Shown: positions 49,286 through 61,540, counted from the first letter of the stretch. The stretch: DNA of 64,000 nt from Enterobacter asburiae (GCF_008080435.1 NZ_VRKN01000005.1:124001-188000), one strand, 5' to 3'. The notes: generated from the sequence alone by a model not told the origin. Made by a program: numbers and translations.

Positions 49286-50773
49286 ATGCAATACATCAAA
49301 ATCCATTCGCTGGATAACGTGGCCGTCGCGCTGGCTGATTTGACCGAAGGGACGAAAGTCACTTTCGACGGCCAGTCGGTTACGTTGCGCCAGGCTATTG
49401 GGCGTGGACACAAATTTGCCCTGATCCCCATTGCGAAAGGGGAGAACGTGGTGAAGTACGGTTTGCCCATCGGCCATGCGCTGGCGGATATTGCGCCGGG
49501 TGAATACATTCACTCACACAATACCCGCACCAATCTGAGCGATCTGGACGAGTACAACTATCAACCTGATTTACCTGCGGAAGCGATGCAGGCGGCGGAT
49601 CGTGAGGTGCAAATCTACCGTCGCGCCAACGGCGAGGTGGGGATCCGCAACGAGCTGTGGATCCTGCCGACCGTCGGCTGCGTCAACGGAATTGCGCGCC
49701 AGATCCAGACGCGCTTCCTGAAAGAGACCAACGATGCCGAAGGCACTGACGGGGTGCATCTGTTCAGCCACACCTACGGCTGTTCCCAACTGGGTGACGA
49801 CCACATTAACACCCGCACCATGCTGCAAAACATGGTGCGTCACCCGAACGCGGGCGCGGTGCTGGTGATTGGCCTGGGCTGTGAGAATAATCAGGTGGAC
49901 GCCTTCCGCGACACGCTGGGGGAGTTCGATCCTGAGCGCGTGCACTTCATGGTGTGCCAACATCAGGACGACGAAGTGGAAGCGGGCATTGAACAGCTTC
50001 ATCAGTTGTACGAGGTGATGCGCCATGATCGGCGCGAGCCGGGCAAGCTGAGCGAGCTGAAGTTTGGTCTGGAGTGCGGCGGGTCTGATGGCCTTTCCGG
50101 CATTACCGCCAACCCGATGCTGGGCCGCTTCTCGGATTACGTGATTGCCAACGGCGGCACGACGGTGCTGACCGAAGTGCCGGAGATGTTCGGCGCAGAG
50201 CGTATTCTGATGAGCCACTGCCGCGACGAAGAGACGTTTGAAAAAACCGTCACCATGGTGAACGACTTCAAACAGTACTTCATTGCCCACAATCAGCCGA
50301 TTTATGAGAACCCGTCGCCGGGTAACAAAGCGGGCGGGATCACCACGCTGGAAGAGAAATCCCTCGGCTGCACTCAGAAAGCGGGGGCGAGCCAGGTGGT
50401 TGACGTGCTGCGCTACGGCGAGCGGCTGAAAACGCACGGTCTGAATCTGCTGAGCGCTCCGGGTAATGATGCGGTCGCCACCAGCGCGCTGGCGGGTGCT
50501 GGCTGCCATATGGTGCTATTCAGTACCGGTCGCGGTACGCCGTACGGCGGTTTTGTGCCGACGGTGAAAATCGCCACCAACAGCGAGCTGGCGGCAAAGA
50601 AAAAGCACTGGATCGACTTTGATGCGGGCCAGCTGATTCACGGCAAAGCCATGCTGCAGCTGCTGACGGAGTTCGTGGACACTATCGTGGAATTTGCTAA
50701 CGGTAAGCAGACCTGTAACGAGAAGAACGACTTCCGCGAGCTGGCGATCTTTAAGAGTGGTGTGACGCTTTAA
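49286..50773 (+). CDS. uxaA: UxaA, altronate dehydratase
   Basis: 495-residue dehydratase that makes 2-keto-3-deoxygluconate from altronate. The N-terminal SAF-like domain (1-90) and the larger catalytic part with HTYGCSQLGDDH, GLECGGSDGLSGITANPMLG and ENPSPGNKAGGITTLEEKSL are those of the UxaA/GarD family. Same length as E. coli UxaA. GarD at 22 kb is a paralogue. uxaB (the intermediate step) is not in the window. Confidence 0.96.
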   Translation: MQYIKIHSLDNVAVALADLTEGTKVTFDGQSVTLRQAIGRGHKFALIPIAKGENVVKYGLPIGHALADIAPGEYIHSHNTRTNLSDLDEYNYQPDLPAEAMQAADREVQIYRRANGEVGIRNELWILPTVGCVNGIARQIQTRFLKETNDAEGTDGVHLFSHTYGCSQLGDDHINTRTMLQNMVRHPNAGAVLVIGLGCENNQVDAFRDTLGEFDPERVHFMVCQHQDDEVEAGIEQLHQLYEVMRHDRREPGKLSELKFGLECGGSDGLSGITANPMLGRFSDYVIANGGTTVLTEVPEMFGAERILMSHCRDEETFEKTVTMVNDFKQYFIAHNQPIYENPSPGNKAGGITTLEEKSLGCTQKAGASQVVDVLRYGERLKTHGLNLLSAPGNDAVATSALAGAGCHMVLFSTGRGTPYGGFVPTVKIATNSELAAKKKHWIDFDAGQLIHGKAMLQLLTEFVDTIVEFANGKQTCNEKNDFRELAIFKSGVTL

Positions 50774-50789
50774 TCGGTGCGGCCTGATG

Positions 50790-50823
50790 CCCTCACCCTG
50801 GCCCTCTCCCACGGGGAGAGGGG
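50790..50823. repeat. CCCTC palindromic repeat, copy 4
   Basis: CCCTCACCCTGGCCCTCTCC arm with a palindromic core, 16 bp after uxaA. Confidence 0.8.
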
Positions 50824-50833
50824 ACAAACACTA

Positions 50834-50862
50834 AAAACGGCAACCTCAGGGTTGCCGTTTTG
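50834..50862. terminator. Bidirectional terminator between uxaA and sstT
   Basis: AAAACGGCAACC/GGTTGCCGTTTT stem (50834-50845 with 50850-50861) between convergent genes, with T runs on both readings. Confidence 0.85.
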
Positions 50863-50865
50863 CTG

Positions 50866-52107
50866 TTAACCTCGCAATGCGTTCTTCGCTAAACGCGCGT
50901 CTTCCGCCTGACAGGCCGCTGCGGTAAACAGCACGTCGGTAGAGGAGTTCAGTGCAGTTTCGCAAGAGTCCTGCAGCACGCCGATGATAAAGCCGACGGC
51001 CACAACCTGCATCGCAATCTCGTTCGGGATGCCGAACATATTACACGCCAGCGGGATCAGCAGCAGCGAACCGCCTGCCACGCCGGATGCGCCACAGGCA
51101 CACAGCGACGCCACCACGCTCAACAGCAGCGCGGTTGGCAGATCCACCGGAATGCCCAGCGTATGCACCGCCGCCAGGGTCAGCACGGTGATGGTGATCG
51201 CTGCACCCGCCATGTTCACGGTTGCACCCAGCGGAATCGACACGGAATAGGTATCGCGATCCAGGTTCAGCTTCTCCGCCAGCGCCATGTTCACCGGAAT
51301 GTTTGCCGCAGAGCTGCGGGTGAAGAAGGCGTACACGCCGCTCTCACGCAGGCAGGTCAGCACCAGCGGATACGGGTTGCGGCGGATCTGCCAGAACACC
51401 AGCAGCGGGTTGATCACCAGCGCCACCAGCAGCATACAGCCGACCAGGACGACCAGCAGCTGTGCGTAGCCCCACAGCGCGTCGAAACCGGTGGTTGCCA
51501 GCGTCGAAGAAACCAGACCAAAAATACCGATTGGCGCAAAGCGAATTACCAGTTTCACCATAAAGGTCACGGCGTTCGACACATCGTTGACCAGGTGTTT
51601 CGTGGTGTCGTTACTGTGACGCAGCGCGAAGCCCAGACCAATCGCCCAGACCAGGATGCCAATGTAGTTCGCGTTCATCAGCGCTGTGATGGGGTTAGAG
51701 ACCATGCTCATCAGCAGGCCGCGAAGCACTTCGACAATGCCGGATGGCGGTGTGATGTCACCGGCCGCGCTGGTCAGATGCAGCGTGGACGGGAACAGGA
51801 AGCTAAACACTACAGCCGTTAAGGCAGCAGAGAAGGTTCCCAGCAGATAAAGGAACAGAATAGGGCGAATGTTGGTTTTTTGTCCGTGCTGATGGTTGGC
51901 AATCGATGCCATGACCAGCATCAGAACCAGTACCGGTGCGACGGCCTTCAGTGCGCCAACGAAAAGGGTACCGAGCAGCCCCGTGGCCTCCGCAGCAGGC
52001 TTTGACACCATCGCCAGCAGAATACCCAGTACCAACCCGACCAGAATTTGTTTAACGAGGCTGCCCTGCGCCAGGCGCGCGAACAGACCACTTGATTGTG
52101 TGCTCAT
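50866..52107 (-). CDS. sstT: SstT, Na+/serine-threonine symporter
   Basis: 413-residue symporter of the DAACS family with hydrophobic helices throughout; [16 protein letters not shown] and TINMAG-like [16 protein letters not shown] are the substrate and sodium-binding hairpin motifs. The start at 52107 (MSTQSSGLF) matches E. coli; the ATG at 52137 is not conserved. In K-12 ygjV lies between uxaA and sstT; it is absent here. Confidence 0.95.
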   Translation of the reverse strand: MSTQSSGLFARLAQGSLVKQILVGLVLGILLAMVSKPAAEATGLLGTLFVGALKAVAPVLVLMLVMASIANHQHGQKTNIRPILFLYLLGTFSAALTAVVFSFLFPSTLHLTSAAGDITPPSGIVEVLRGLLMSMVSNPITALMNANYIGILVWAIGLGFALRHSNDTTKHLVNDVSNAVTFMVKLVIRFAPIGIFGLVSSTLATTGFDALWGYAQLLVVLVGCMLLVALVINPLLVFWQIRRNPYPLVLTCLRESGVYAFFTRSSAANIPVNMALAEKLNLDRDTYSVSIPLGATVNMAGAAITITVLTLAAVHTLGIPVDLPTALLLSVVASLCACGASGVAGGSLLLIPLACNMFGIPNEIAMQVVAVGFIIGVLQDSCETALNSSTDVLFTAAACQAEDARLAKNALRG

Positions 52108-52290
52108 ACGTTTTTCCTGAGTGAAATTGCGTTCCATCCTGATGTGCTCTTAGTCACATTTATGTCCGGATGTAAGTATTTGTTTGCCTGGTTGAGTATC
52201 AGGGAAAGCAGCGAAAGGCGGAAGCGTAAAATGCTGGATTTTACGTGCCACATCATATTTTTTAACTGTTGCGTTACAAAAGTGTGTTCA

Positions 52291-52323
52291 CCCTCTCCCT
52301 GTGGGAGAGGGCCGGGGTGAGGG
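52291..52323. repeat. CCCTC palindromic repeat, copy 5
   Basis: Palindromic core CCCTCTCCC...GGGAGAGGG with the GGGGTGAGGG arm on the other side (reverse orientation), downstream of alx. Confidence 0.8.
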
Positions 52324-52344
52324 CGTCAGCCCGCACTGAACGTT

Positions 52345-53313
52345 TTACTCCGCCTGCTGCTTCTTATCGTGCTGACGGTTAACCCAGGTGTTGATAAGCA
52401 GCGTGACGATCAGAATGCCAAACACCACGCCGAGCGAGATAGCGATTGGGATGTGGTAGAAATCGACGATCAGCATCTTGATACCGATAAACACCAGGAT
52501 CACCGACAGACCGTACTTAAGCATCGAGAAGCGCTCTGCCGCGCCTGCCAGCAGGAAGTACATCGCACGCAGGCCGAGAATGGCGAACAGGTTTGAGGTC
52601 AGAACGATGAACGGGTCGGTGGTCACCGCGAAGATCGCCGGGATACTGTCTACCGCGAAAATCACGTCGCTTAGCTCAACCAGAATCAGCACCAGCAGCA
52701 GCGGTGTGGCAAACAGCAGGCCGTTCTTGCGCACGAAGAAGTGCTCGTTCTCAATCTTGTCCGTCATACGCAGATGCCCACGGATCCACTTCACCAGCGG
52801 GCGATCGCCAATCGCGGAGCCGTCCTCTTTCGCCAGCGCCATTTTGACCCCGGTGAATAGCAGGAACGCGCCGAAGACGTACAGCAGCCATTCGAACTGG
52901 GTAATCAGCCAACTGCCGGCGAAGATCATAATGGTACGCAGAACAATGGCACCCAGCACGCCGTACACCAGCACGCGGCGCTGCAGGGCAGCAGGCACGG
53001 CAAAGTAGCTGAACAGCATCAGCCAGACGAAGACGTTATCGACCGCCAGGGCTTTTTCAATCAGATAACCGGTGAGGAAGGCGAGCGCCTGAGGATCGGC
53101 CACCGCGCGGCCTTCGGTCGAGGCCAGATACCACCAGAAGGCGGCACAGAACAGCAGGGAGAGGGTGACCCACACCAGAGACCAGGCCGCAGCCTGTTTG
53201 ATGCTCATACCGTGTGCGCCGCGACGCCCCTGCAAAAAGAGGTCGATCGCCAGCATGATGAGCACGACTACCGCGAATCCGCCCCACAACATTGGAGTGC
53301 CGACAGAATGCAT
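52345..53313 (-). CDS. alx: Alx, TerC-family membrane protein (manganese / alkaline pH response)
   Basis: 322-residue TerC-family protein with about nine helices; E. coli Alx is linked to manganese export and is induced at high pH. Family motifs: [40 protein letters not shown] with the acidic membrane residues, and [14 protein letters not shown]. The ATG at 53313 matches E. coli. Its long leader holds a yybP-ykoY riboswitch. Confidence 0.95.
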   Translation of the reverse strand: MHSVGTPMLWGGFAVVVLIMLAIDLFLQGRRGAHGMSIKQAAAWSLVWVTLSLLFCAAFWWYLASTEGRAVADPQALAFLTGYLIEKALAVDNVFVWLMLFSYFAVPAALQRRVLVYGVLGAIVLRTIMIFAGSWLITQFEWLLYVFGAFLLFTGVKMALAKEDGSAIGDRPLVKWIRGHLRMTDKIENEHFFVRKNGLLFATPLLLVLILVELSDVIFAVDSIPAIFAVTTDPFIVLTSNLFAILGLRAMYFLLAGAAERFSMLKYGLSVILVFIGIKMLIVDFYHIPIAISLGVVFGILIVTLLINTWVNRQHDKKQQAE

Positions 53314-53329
53314 ACTATTTTCCTTACAC

Positions 53330-53372
53330 ATAAAAAACAAAAACGGCCATGGTCAGAAGACGATAGCCGTTA
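53330..53372 (-). terminator. Attenuator-like hairpin in the alx leader
   Basis: On the minus strand AACGGCTAT...ATGGCCGTT followed by TTTGTTTTTT (53331-53371) lies between the riboswitch core and the alx start and looks like the expression platform. Confidence 0.65.
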
Positions 53373-53382
53373 GCTTTTTATG

Positions 53383-53505
53383 CATAGACCTCGCCTTCCG
53401 GCAAGGTCTCACTTACAACCACGAGGGTTGCCCGGCGACCGGATGCGGTATTGCACGCATCGTAATGACGATCCACCGACGAAGAAGTTACTCCCCTTTG
53501 CAGGT
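53383..53505 (-). promoter_or_regulatory. yybP-ykoY manganese riboswitch / pH-responsive element of alx
   Basis: Read on the minus strand, the leader carries the conserved CAAAGGGGAGTAAC (53488-53501), GCCGGGCAACC in the middle, and GAGACCTTGCC...GGCGAGGTCTATGC (53381-53410), the same landmarks as the E. coli alx leader, which senses Mn2+ and pH. Boundaries are approximate. Confidence 0.88.
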
Positions 53506-53514
53506 AACAAAATA

Positions 53515-53547
53515 TGTCAGACCATTGGTTTCGTCAATGGTCTGCGC
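53515..53547 (-). terminator. Hairpin downstream of ygjR
   Basis: CAGACCATT...AATGGTCTG stem (53518-53526 with 53536-53544), 20 bp after the ygjR stop. It is followed on the minus strand by ACATATTTTG, a weak T tract. It would separate ygjR from alx. Confidence 0.55.
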
Positions 53548-53564
53548 CGTTTCATTACACAGCT

Positions 53565-54563
53565 TTACGCGATCGCTTCCGCGCCCACGCCGTCTGCCGG
53601 GAACACCACGCCGGTCTGGCGGCGGATCTCCGTTTGCAGCTTCGCCGTCGTGCGGCTCACTGCGAGGCCGGGGTGATTCACTTCGTTGTCTTCCACCAGA
53701 CGGGCGAAGACCTCTGCCTCATAGAGCATAGTGTTAATATGCTGAGGCTGCGTCAGCTCCTGCGCTTTGCCGCCGCGCGGTACAAAGCTCACTTTCTGAC
53801 ACTCGGAGATCTTCTCAATAACCAGCGAGCCCGCTTCGCCCTGAATTTCGCTCGGTAGCACAGAATCGCTCACCTTGGAGTGCTGCAGTGTGACGCTGAA
53901 ATCACCGTAATCCAGCACCGCTAAACCGTGTGCATCCACGCCGCTCTCCAGCAGGCTGGCTTGCGCACTGACGCTGTGCGGTTCGCCCCACAGGGCCACG
54001 GCAGAAGCCAGGCAATAGAAACCGATATCCATAATCGAGCCGTTCGAGAAGGCCGGGTTAAAGGTGTTTGGGTTCTCGCCGTCCAGATAGCGCTGATAGC
54101 GCGACGAGTACTGGCAGTAGTTGATAAAGGCTTTACGCACTTTGCCAATTTTCGGCAGGGACTGCTGCAGCAGCAGGAAATTCGGCAGACTGGCGGTTTT
54201 AAACGCTTCGAACAGCACCACCTGATTTTCGCGGGCAAGCGCAATGGCCGCTTCCACTTCCTGGATATTTGACGCCAGCGGCTTCTCGCAAATCACATGC
54301 TTTTTATGGCTGAGGAACAGCTTCGTTTGCGGGAAGTGCAGGGAGTTCGGGCTGGCGATATACACCGCGTCAATGGCGTCGCTTTGCGCCATGTCATCAA
54401 GCGAAGTGAAGAGATGCTCAACGAGGTAGTCGTTAGCAAAACTCTGCGCCTGCTCAAGGCTGCGGGAATAGACTGCGGTAAGTTTAAGTTTGCCGGTTTC
54501 GTGGGCGGCGTCGACGAACTGGCGCGTGATCCAGTTCGTACCAATGACTGCGAAACGTATCAT
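53565..54563 (-). CDS. ygjR: YgjR, Gfo/Idh/MocA-family oxidoreductase
   Basis: 332-residue NAD(P)-dependent oxidoreductase of unknown substrate. The N-terminal Rossmann part starts MIRFAVIGTNWITRQFVDAA, and the active-site signature VICEKPLASNIQEVEAAIAL with the conserved Glu-Lys-Pro is clear. E. coli YgjR is of similar length. It lies upstream of alx on the same strand and 70 bp from ygjP; ygjQ, between them in K-12, is absent. Confidence 0.91.
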   Translation of the reverse strand: MIRFAVIGTNWITRQFVDAAHETGKLKLTAVYSRSLEQAQSFANDYLVEHLFTSLDDMAQSDAIDAVYIASPNSLHFPQTKLFLSHKKHVICEKPLASNIQEVEAAIALARENQVVLFEAFKTASLPNFLLLQQSLPKIGKVRKAFINYCQYSSRYQRYLDGENPNTFNPAFSNGSIMDIGFYCLASAVALWGEPHSVSAQASLLESGVDAHGLAVLDYGDFSVTLQHSKVSDSVLPSEIQGEAGSLVIEKISECQKVSFVPRGGKAQELTQPQHINTMLYEAEVFARLVEDNEVNHPGLAVSRTTAKLQTEIRRQTGVVFPADGVGAEAIA

Positions 54564-54633
54564 AAACGTTTACGTACTCCGTAGCGGGGAACCTTTAGCC
54601 ACTGTAGCACGTCATCATGACAATTCGCGTGCG

Positions 54634-55140
54634 CTACTGCGCATTACCATTTAACGATAAATGCGTAAGCCATAGCCGGGTGTCAAACTCCAGCTGGTGG
54701 TACTGCGGCTCCATGTGGCAGCACAGGGAGTAGAACGCTTTGTCGTGCTCTTTCTCTTTCAGGTGTGCCAGCTCGTGGACCACGATCATCCGCAGAAAGG
54801 CTTCCGGTGCGTTACGGAAAACCGTCGCGACGCGGATTTCGGCCTTCGCTTTCAGCTTGCCGCCCTGCACGCGGGAGATGGCGGTGTGCAGGCCGAGCGC
54901 GTTTTTCAGCACGTGGATCTTATTGTCGTACATCACCTTGTTGATCGGCGGTGCACTCTTCAGATACCGGCTTTTCAGATCCTGCGTATACTGCCAGAGG
55001 GCCTTATCGGTCGCGAAATCGTGCGTACCGGGATAGCGTTTTTCCAGCACTGCGCCGAGCTTCTGCTCGGCAATCAGGCTGCGAACCTGAGAAAGTAAAT
55101 GCTCCGGGTAGCCCTGGAGATAAGTAAGTTGGTTCATCAA
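54634..55140 (-). CDS. ygjP: YgjP, YgjP/WSS1-like metallopeptidase-fold protein
   Basis: 168-residue protein with the zinc motif [18 protein letters not shown] (HELAH plus a third His), typical of the YgjP/SprT-like metalloproteases. E. coli YgjP has 167 residues; physiological role not settled (a link to UTP metabolism has been claimed). Divergent from rlmG across 80 bp. Confidence 0.9.
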   Translation of the reverse strand: MMNQLTYLQGYPEHLLSQVRSLIAEQKLGAVLEKRYPGTHDFATDKALWQYTQDLKSRYLKSAPPINKVMYDNKIHVLKNALGLHTAISRVQGGKLKAKAEIRVATVFRNAPEAFLRMIVVHELAHLKEKEHDKAFYSLCCHMEPQYHQLEFDTRLWLTHLSLNGNAQ

Positions 55141-55220
55141 CGCCCCAAATCGACAATAAAACGGGTATACTCACGCACCCTTTTCAGGGATACGCCAAAT
55201 TTTACCATTCAGGAGGGCCG

Positions 55221-56357
55221 ATGAGCCACTTAGACAACGGTTTCCGTTCACTCAACCTTAAACGTTTCCCGGAAACGGACGACGTTAACCCGCTCATGGC
55301 GTGGGAAGCGGCGGATGAATATCTGCTGCAGCAGTTGGATGAGACTGAAATCAGCGGCCCGGTTTTGATCCTGAATGACGCCTTTGGCGCGCTGGGCTGC
55401 GCCCTGGCTGAACACACGCCTTACAGCATCGGCGATTCCTACCTGAGCGAACTGGCGACGCGTGAAAACCTGCGCCACAACGACATCGAAGAGTCCAGCG
55501 TGAAATTCCTCGACAGCACCGCGGACTACCCGCAGGCGCCGGGCGTGGTGCTGATCAAAGTGCCAAAAACCATGGCGCTGCTGGAGCAACAGCTGCGCGC
55601 GCTGCGTAAGGTCGTGACGCCAGAAACCCGCATCATCGCGGGTGCCAAAGCGCGCGATATCCACACTTCGACGCTGGAGCTGTTCGAGAAAGTCCTCGGC
55701 CCGACCACCACGACGCTGGCCTGGAAAAAAGCGCGCCTGATCAACTGTACGTTTAGCGCACCGGAGCTGGCAGATGCGCCAGAGACCCTGAGCTGGAAGC
55801 TGGAAGGGACTGACTGGACCATCCACAACCATGCGAACGTTTTCTCCCGTACCGGTCTGGATATCGGGGCGCGTTTCTTTATTGAAAATCTGCCGGAAAA
55901 CCTGGAAGGGGAAATCGTCGATCTGGGCTGCGGTAACGGCGTGATTGGCCTGACGCTGCTGGCGAAGAACCCGGACGCCAGCGTGGTGTTCAGCGACGAG
56001 TCACCAATGGCGGTGGCCTCCAGCCGTCTGAACGTGGAAACCAACATGCCGGAAGCGCTGGATCGCTGCGAGTTTATGATCAACAACGCGCTGTCGGGCG
56101 TAGAGCCTTTCCGCTTCAACGCCGTGTTCTGCAACCCGCCGTTCCACCAGAAGCACGCCCTGACGGATAACGTCGCGTGGGAAATGTTCCACCACGCGCG
56201 CCGCTGCCTGAAAATCAACGGCGAGCTGTACATCGTGGCGAACCGCCACCTGGACTACTTCCACAAGTTGAAGAAGATTTTCGGCAACTGCGTCACCATT
56301 GCGACGAACAACAAGTTTGTGGTGCTGAAGGCGGTGAAGCTGGGACGTCGTCGGTAA
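55221..56357 (+). CDS. rlmG: RlmG, 23S rRNA (guanine-1835 N2) methyltransferase
   Basis: 378-residue class I SAM methyltransferase. The N-terminal half is an inactive duplicated domain; the C-terminal half has the SAM loop [16 protein letters not shown] (around 234-249) and the catalytic motif NPPFHQ typical of N2-guanine methylases. Same length as E. coli RlmG (YgjO). Alone on the plus strand, followed by a BIME. Confidence 0.95.
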   Translation: MSHLDNGFRSLNLKRFPETDDVNPLMAWEAADEYLLQQLDETEISGPVLILNDAFGALGCALAEHTPYSIGDSYLSELATRENLRHNDIEESSVKFLDSTADYPQAPGVVLIKVPKTMALLEQQLRALRKVVTPETRIIAGAKARDIHTSTLELFEKVLGPTTTTLAWKKARLINCTFSAPELADAPETLSWKLEGTDWTIHNHANVFSRTGLDIGARFFIENLPENLEGEIVDLGCGNGVIGLTLLAKNPDASVVFSDESPMAVASSRLNVETNMPEALDRCEFMINNALSGVEPFRFNAVFCNPPFHQKHALTDNVAWEMFHHARRCLKINGELYIVANRHLDYFHKLKKIFGNCVTIATNNKFVVLKAVKLGRRR

Positions 56358-56365
56358 GATTGTTT

Positions 56366-56490
56366 TGCCTGGCGGCGCTTCGCTTGCACAGGCCTACGTA
56401 GTGTGCGGTCTGATGCCCGGTGGCGCTGCGCTTACCGGGCCTACAATGGCCTCGAACCCGTAGGCCGGGCAAGCGAAGCGCCGCCCGGCA
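56366..56490. repeat. BIME with three REP units between rlmG and fadH
   Basis: Three REP-like units: 56366-56395, 56414-56443 (GCCCGGTGGCGC...TTACCGGGC) and 56460-56490 (GGCCGGGCAAGCG...CGCCCGGC). They alternate in orientation and fill the gap between two convergent genes. Confidence 0.85.
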
Positions 56491-56495
56491 ATGCC

Positions 56496-58559
<2,064 letters not shown>

Positions 58560-58633
58560 TTACTAATTTAGCCAGCGACAGCGGAAAGGTAAAAGCGGGA
58601 TCGAATGATTGTGATAGATCTCAAAGAACTTCG

Positions 58634-58670
58634 CCCCTCACCCTAACCCTCTCCCCAAAGGGGAGAGGGG
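58634..58670. repeat. CCCTC palindromic repeat, copy 6
   Basis: CCCCTCACCCTAACCCTCTC arm with core CTCTCCCC-AAA-GGGGAGAG, between fadH and lsrK. Confidence 0.85.
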
Positions 58671-58714
58671 ACTAGCTGGTGCGGCCTTAAAGAATTGGCT
58701 CGATATGGTTTTTT

Positions 58715-58750
58715 CCCTCTCCCCTTAGGGGAGAGGGGCAGGGTGAGGGG
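58715..58750. repeat. CCCTC palindromic repeat, copy 7, overlapping the lsrK end
   Basis: Core CCCTCTCCCC-TTA-GGGGAGAGGG with the GGGTGAGGGG arm, opposite in orientation to copy 6. Its loop TTA (58725-58727) is the lsrK stop codon. Confidence 0.85.
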
Positions 58751-60323
58751 TGTGGGTTTTTACTAACCCCGGTGCCTGCCACATGGACGTCGTCAGCCCG
58801 CTGTCCACTAGCCCGAGCTGGTCGGCGTACACCGCCTGCCATTTCTGCATCATGCCGTCGTACAGTTCGCGGTGCTGCGGGTTCGGTGTGAACTCGCGGC
58901 TCCATTTCACCAGCCGCTCGCCCGTCGAGGCCATATCCGCAAACAGCCCCGCGCCAGCACCTGCCGCAATCGCGCAGCCGAGCGCCGTCGCCTCTTTCAC
59001 CTCCGGCACGCGCACCGGCAGGCCGGTGACGTCGCTTAAGATCTGGCTCCACAGGGCACCTTTGGCACCGCCGCCCGCAAACACCAGGCTCTCAAACGTC
59101 ACGCCGGAGAAGCGCGAAATCTGCGCCAGGTTGCAGGCCGAGACGATTGCCGCGTTCTCCTCCAGGGCGCGGAACAGCGTCGCTTTGTTGCATTTTTCCG
59201 GGTCGATGGAGAGGTTAATAAACGACGGTGCGGCGTGGTACCACTGTTTAAAATGCATCGCATCAGAGAAGATCGGCATCACCCCGTGGGAGCCCGCCGG
59301 CACGCGGCTCGCCATCTCTTCCAGCAGGGAATAGGTATCCATCCCCATCCGCTCGGCAATCAGTTTTTCCTCCGCGCAGAAGGCGTCACGGAACCAGCGC
59401 ATGGTCAGCCCGGTAAAGAAGCTGATCGACTCCGCCTGCGCCATGCCGGGAATAACGTGCGGGTTCACGCGGATGTTCATGTCGGGGTCGGTGCGCACCT
59501 GCGGCAGGTTTACCACCTGCTGCCAGAAGGTGCCGCCCAGCACCGCCGTTTGTCCGGCGCGGACCACGCCCAGCCCCAGACAGCCCAGCTGCACGTCGCC
59601 GCCGCCCATCACCACCGGCGTGCCTTCGCGCAGCCCGCTCTGCTGTGCGGCCTCTTTGGTGATAGCGCCCAGCACGGTGCCGGTCTCTTTCACCGGGGAG
59701 AGGATATCGGCGCGCAGCCCGGCCATGTCGAGCAGCCCCGGACGCCAGTCGCGGGAGAAGAGATCCAGCATGCCGGTGGTGCCCGCGTTAGACGGGTCGA
59801 CCGCCAGCTCGCCGGAGAGTTTCGCCGCCAGCCAGTCGCTGATCATGGTGATGGTCGCGGCCTTGCGGTAAATATCCGGGCGATGGTGTGCCAGCCACAA
59901 GAGGCGCGGCATGGCGCTCAGCGCCAGCGTCTGCCCGGAAACCTCATACACTTCCGATTCAAAACGGTTGTCGTGGATCTCTTTGAGTTCGGCCACCTCG
60001 CGGCTGGCGCGGGCGTCGACGTTGGCGCAGGCCCAGATGGCCTCGCCGTTGCGGTCATACAGCACGATCCCTTCACGCATGGAACAGCAGGCGACGGACT
60101 GTATGTCCGCCGGGCTCAGGTGCGCACGCTCCAGCGCCTGATGAATGCACCGGCAGGCCAGCTGCCAGTTGGTCTCGAGGTCGAACTCCATCGACCCCGG
60201 CACGTTCTCCACGCTCAGGTGCTTCCACTCGGCCTGGCCGACGGCAATCTGGTTGCCCTGTAAATCGAAAATGACGGCGCGAACGCTGCCTGTCCCTGCA
60301 TCTAACGCTAAAAGGTAACTCAT
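58725..60323 (-). CDS. lsrK: LsrK, autoinducer-2 kinase
   Basis: 532-residue FGGY-family kinase that phosphorylates internalised AI-2 (DPD), producing the LsrR inducer. Motifs: [20 protein letters not shown] at the N-terminus, [40 protein letters not shown]. The body follows E. coli LsrK up to WQAPGL. The last 14 or so residues ([12 protein letters not shown]) are read through the CCCTC repeat, where the stop lies in the loop; that tail is not a family feature. 33 bp downstream of lsrR on the same strand. Confidence 0.95.
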   Translation of the reverse strand: MSYLLALDAGTGSVRAVIFDLQGNQIAVGQAEWKHLSVENVPGSMEFDLETNWQLACRCIHQALERAHLSPADIQSVACCSMREGIVLYDRNGEAIWACANVDARASREVAELKEIHDNRFESEVYEVSGQTLALSAMPRLLWLAHHRPDIYRKAATITMISDWLAAKLSGELAVDPSNAGTTGMLDLFSRDWRPGLLDMAGLRADILSPVKETGTVLGAITKEAAQQSGLREGTPVVMGGGDVQLGCLGLGVVRAGQTAVLGGTFWQQVVNLPQVRTDPDMNIRVNPHVIPGMAQAESISFFTGLTMRWFRDAFCAEEKLIAERMGMDTYSLLEEMASRVPAGSHGVMPIFSDAMHFKQWYHAAPSFINLSIDPEKCNKATLFRALEENAAIVSACNLAQISRFSGVTFESLVFAGGGAKGALWSQILSDVTGLPVRVPEVKEATALGCAIAAGAGAGLFADMASTGERLVKWSREFTPNPQHRELYDGMMQKWQAVYADQLGLVDSGLTTSMWQAPGLVKTHTPHPAPLP

Positions 60324-60356
60324 GAGTTTGCCTCGTTGTTAGCGCAGGGCAGGCTC

Positions 60357-61328
60357 TTATCCGGCCAGAGCCAGCACCGCGCGGGCTGTCGTTTCTTCCG
60401 TCACCAGGCCATTGATACGACGACCCTTCAGTGCGGCATAAATCGCATCGGCTTTCTCTTCCCCTCCGGCCACGCCAACGATGGTGGGCAGCTGCGCCAG
60501 TTCATCGAGCGTGACGCCTAGTAATTCTTTGTGGATCTCCAGCTCCTCGACGCACTCCCCTTCGGCATTAAGGAAATAGCCGAGAATGTCGCCGACCGCC
60601 CCTTTGCGGGCGTACATCAGCTGCTCGCCTTCGCTGATATAGCCAGAGCGGAGTATCGTCGCGTCACGGCGCTGGTTCACCGACCCAATGCCGACCACCG
60701 CCACGTCGGCAGCGGTGGCGGCGAGGATCACGTCCCGCACGCTGGTTTCGCGTTTTAAGATCCCGGCAACTTCTGCGGATGAAACGCGAAGCGGGGCGGG
60801 GATCATGCTCACGCTGCAGGCCGCATCCAGCTGGCCGATACCGGTCATATACGGCCCCACGCCGCCGGAGAGCGTCACCAGGCGGATCTGCTGCGAGCTG
60901 ATAAAGCCGCTTAAGTGCTGCAGGCTGCTCATGGTGGTTTCACCAAACCCCACCGCCAGCAGCTGGCCGGGCTCCAGCACGCCCATCAGCGACTGCGCCG
61001 CACCAATGCCAAGCCGCACGTTCATCGGCGGCGTATTCAGGGCGGGCATTACGCGAACCAGCTTCAGGCCAAAGCGCTGCTGTAGCTCGGTTTCCAGCGC
61101 CAGGCAGCCCTCGTAGCGGGAGTTGATCTGCACGCGGATCACCCCGGACTGACGGCCCTTCTCCAGCAGGCGAGAAATCTTCAAACGCGGCAGCCCGAGC
61201 CGCTCGCCGATATCGTTTTGGGTCAGCCCGTCGTGGTAATAGCACCAGGCCACCCGGGCCACCAGCTCCTCTTCCGCCAGTGCCAGCCCGGCAAACCGTC
61301 CTTCTTCCGCAGTGCGTTTATCGCTCAT
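60357..61328 (-). CDS. lsrR: LsrR, SorC/DeoR-type repressor of the lsr operon
   Basis: 323-residue repressor. N-terminal helix-turn-helix [20 protein letters not shown] and [20 protein letters not shown] (about 30-70), then the phospho-AI-2 binding SorC domain ([40 protein letters not shown]). The start at 61328 is set by similarity to E. coli (317 residues); the longer reading from 61484 crosses the control region. Transcribed with lsrK and divergent from lsrA. Confidence 0.94.
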   Translation of the reverse strand: MSDKRTAEEGRFAGLALAEEELVARVAWCYYHDGLTQNDIGERLGLPRLKISRLLEKGRQSGVIRVQINSRYEGCLALETELQQRFGLKLVRVMPALNTPPMNVRLGIGAAQSLMGVLEPGQLLAVGFGETTMSSLQHLSGFISSQQIRLVTLSGGVGPYMTGIGQLDAACSVSMIPAPLRVSSAEVAGILKRETSVRDVILAATAADVAVVGIGSVNQRRDATILRSGYISEGEQLMYARKGAVGDILGYFLNAEGECVEELEIHKELLGVTLDELAQLPTIVGVAGGEEKADAIYAALKGRRINGLVTEETTARAVLALAG

Positions 61329-61540
61329 AGTTGAACTCTTATAAAAATTTAGATCATATGTTCGTGATGGCGCGAAGGGAAAGTGTGAGCCACGCGACAA
61401 AACGGATCTTTTAGATCGTTTCTGGTTTATCTGAATCTCAATCGATAAAACTGTGATCCCTGCACGGTTGTAAATATAGTTCACCGTCTACGCTTTTGAA
61501 CATTATTAAATCTAAAAATCATTTGTTCAATAGCGGAGCG
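61329..61540. promoter_or_regulatory. Divergent lsrR / lsrA control region
   Basis: 212-bp gap with a repeated motif: ATCATATGTTCG at 61353-61364 (near lsrR) and ATCATTTGTTCA at 61518-61529 (near lsrA), likely LsrR sites. A CRP-like TGTGAGCCACGCGACA at 61384-61399 matches 8 of 10 positions. This fits known LsrR and CRP control of both arms. Confidence 0.5.

Noticed and set aside
49571..50509. 312-residue minus-strand frame over uxaA
   Set aside because: Antisense shadow of uxaA without recognisable motifs.
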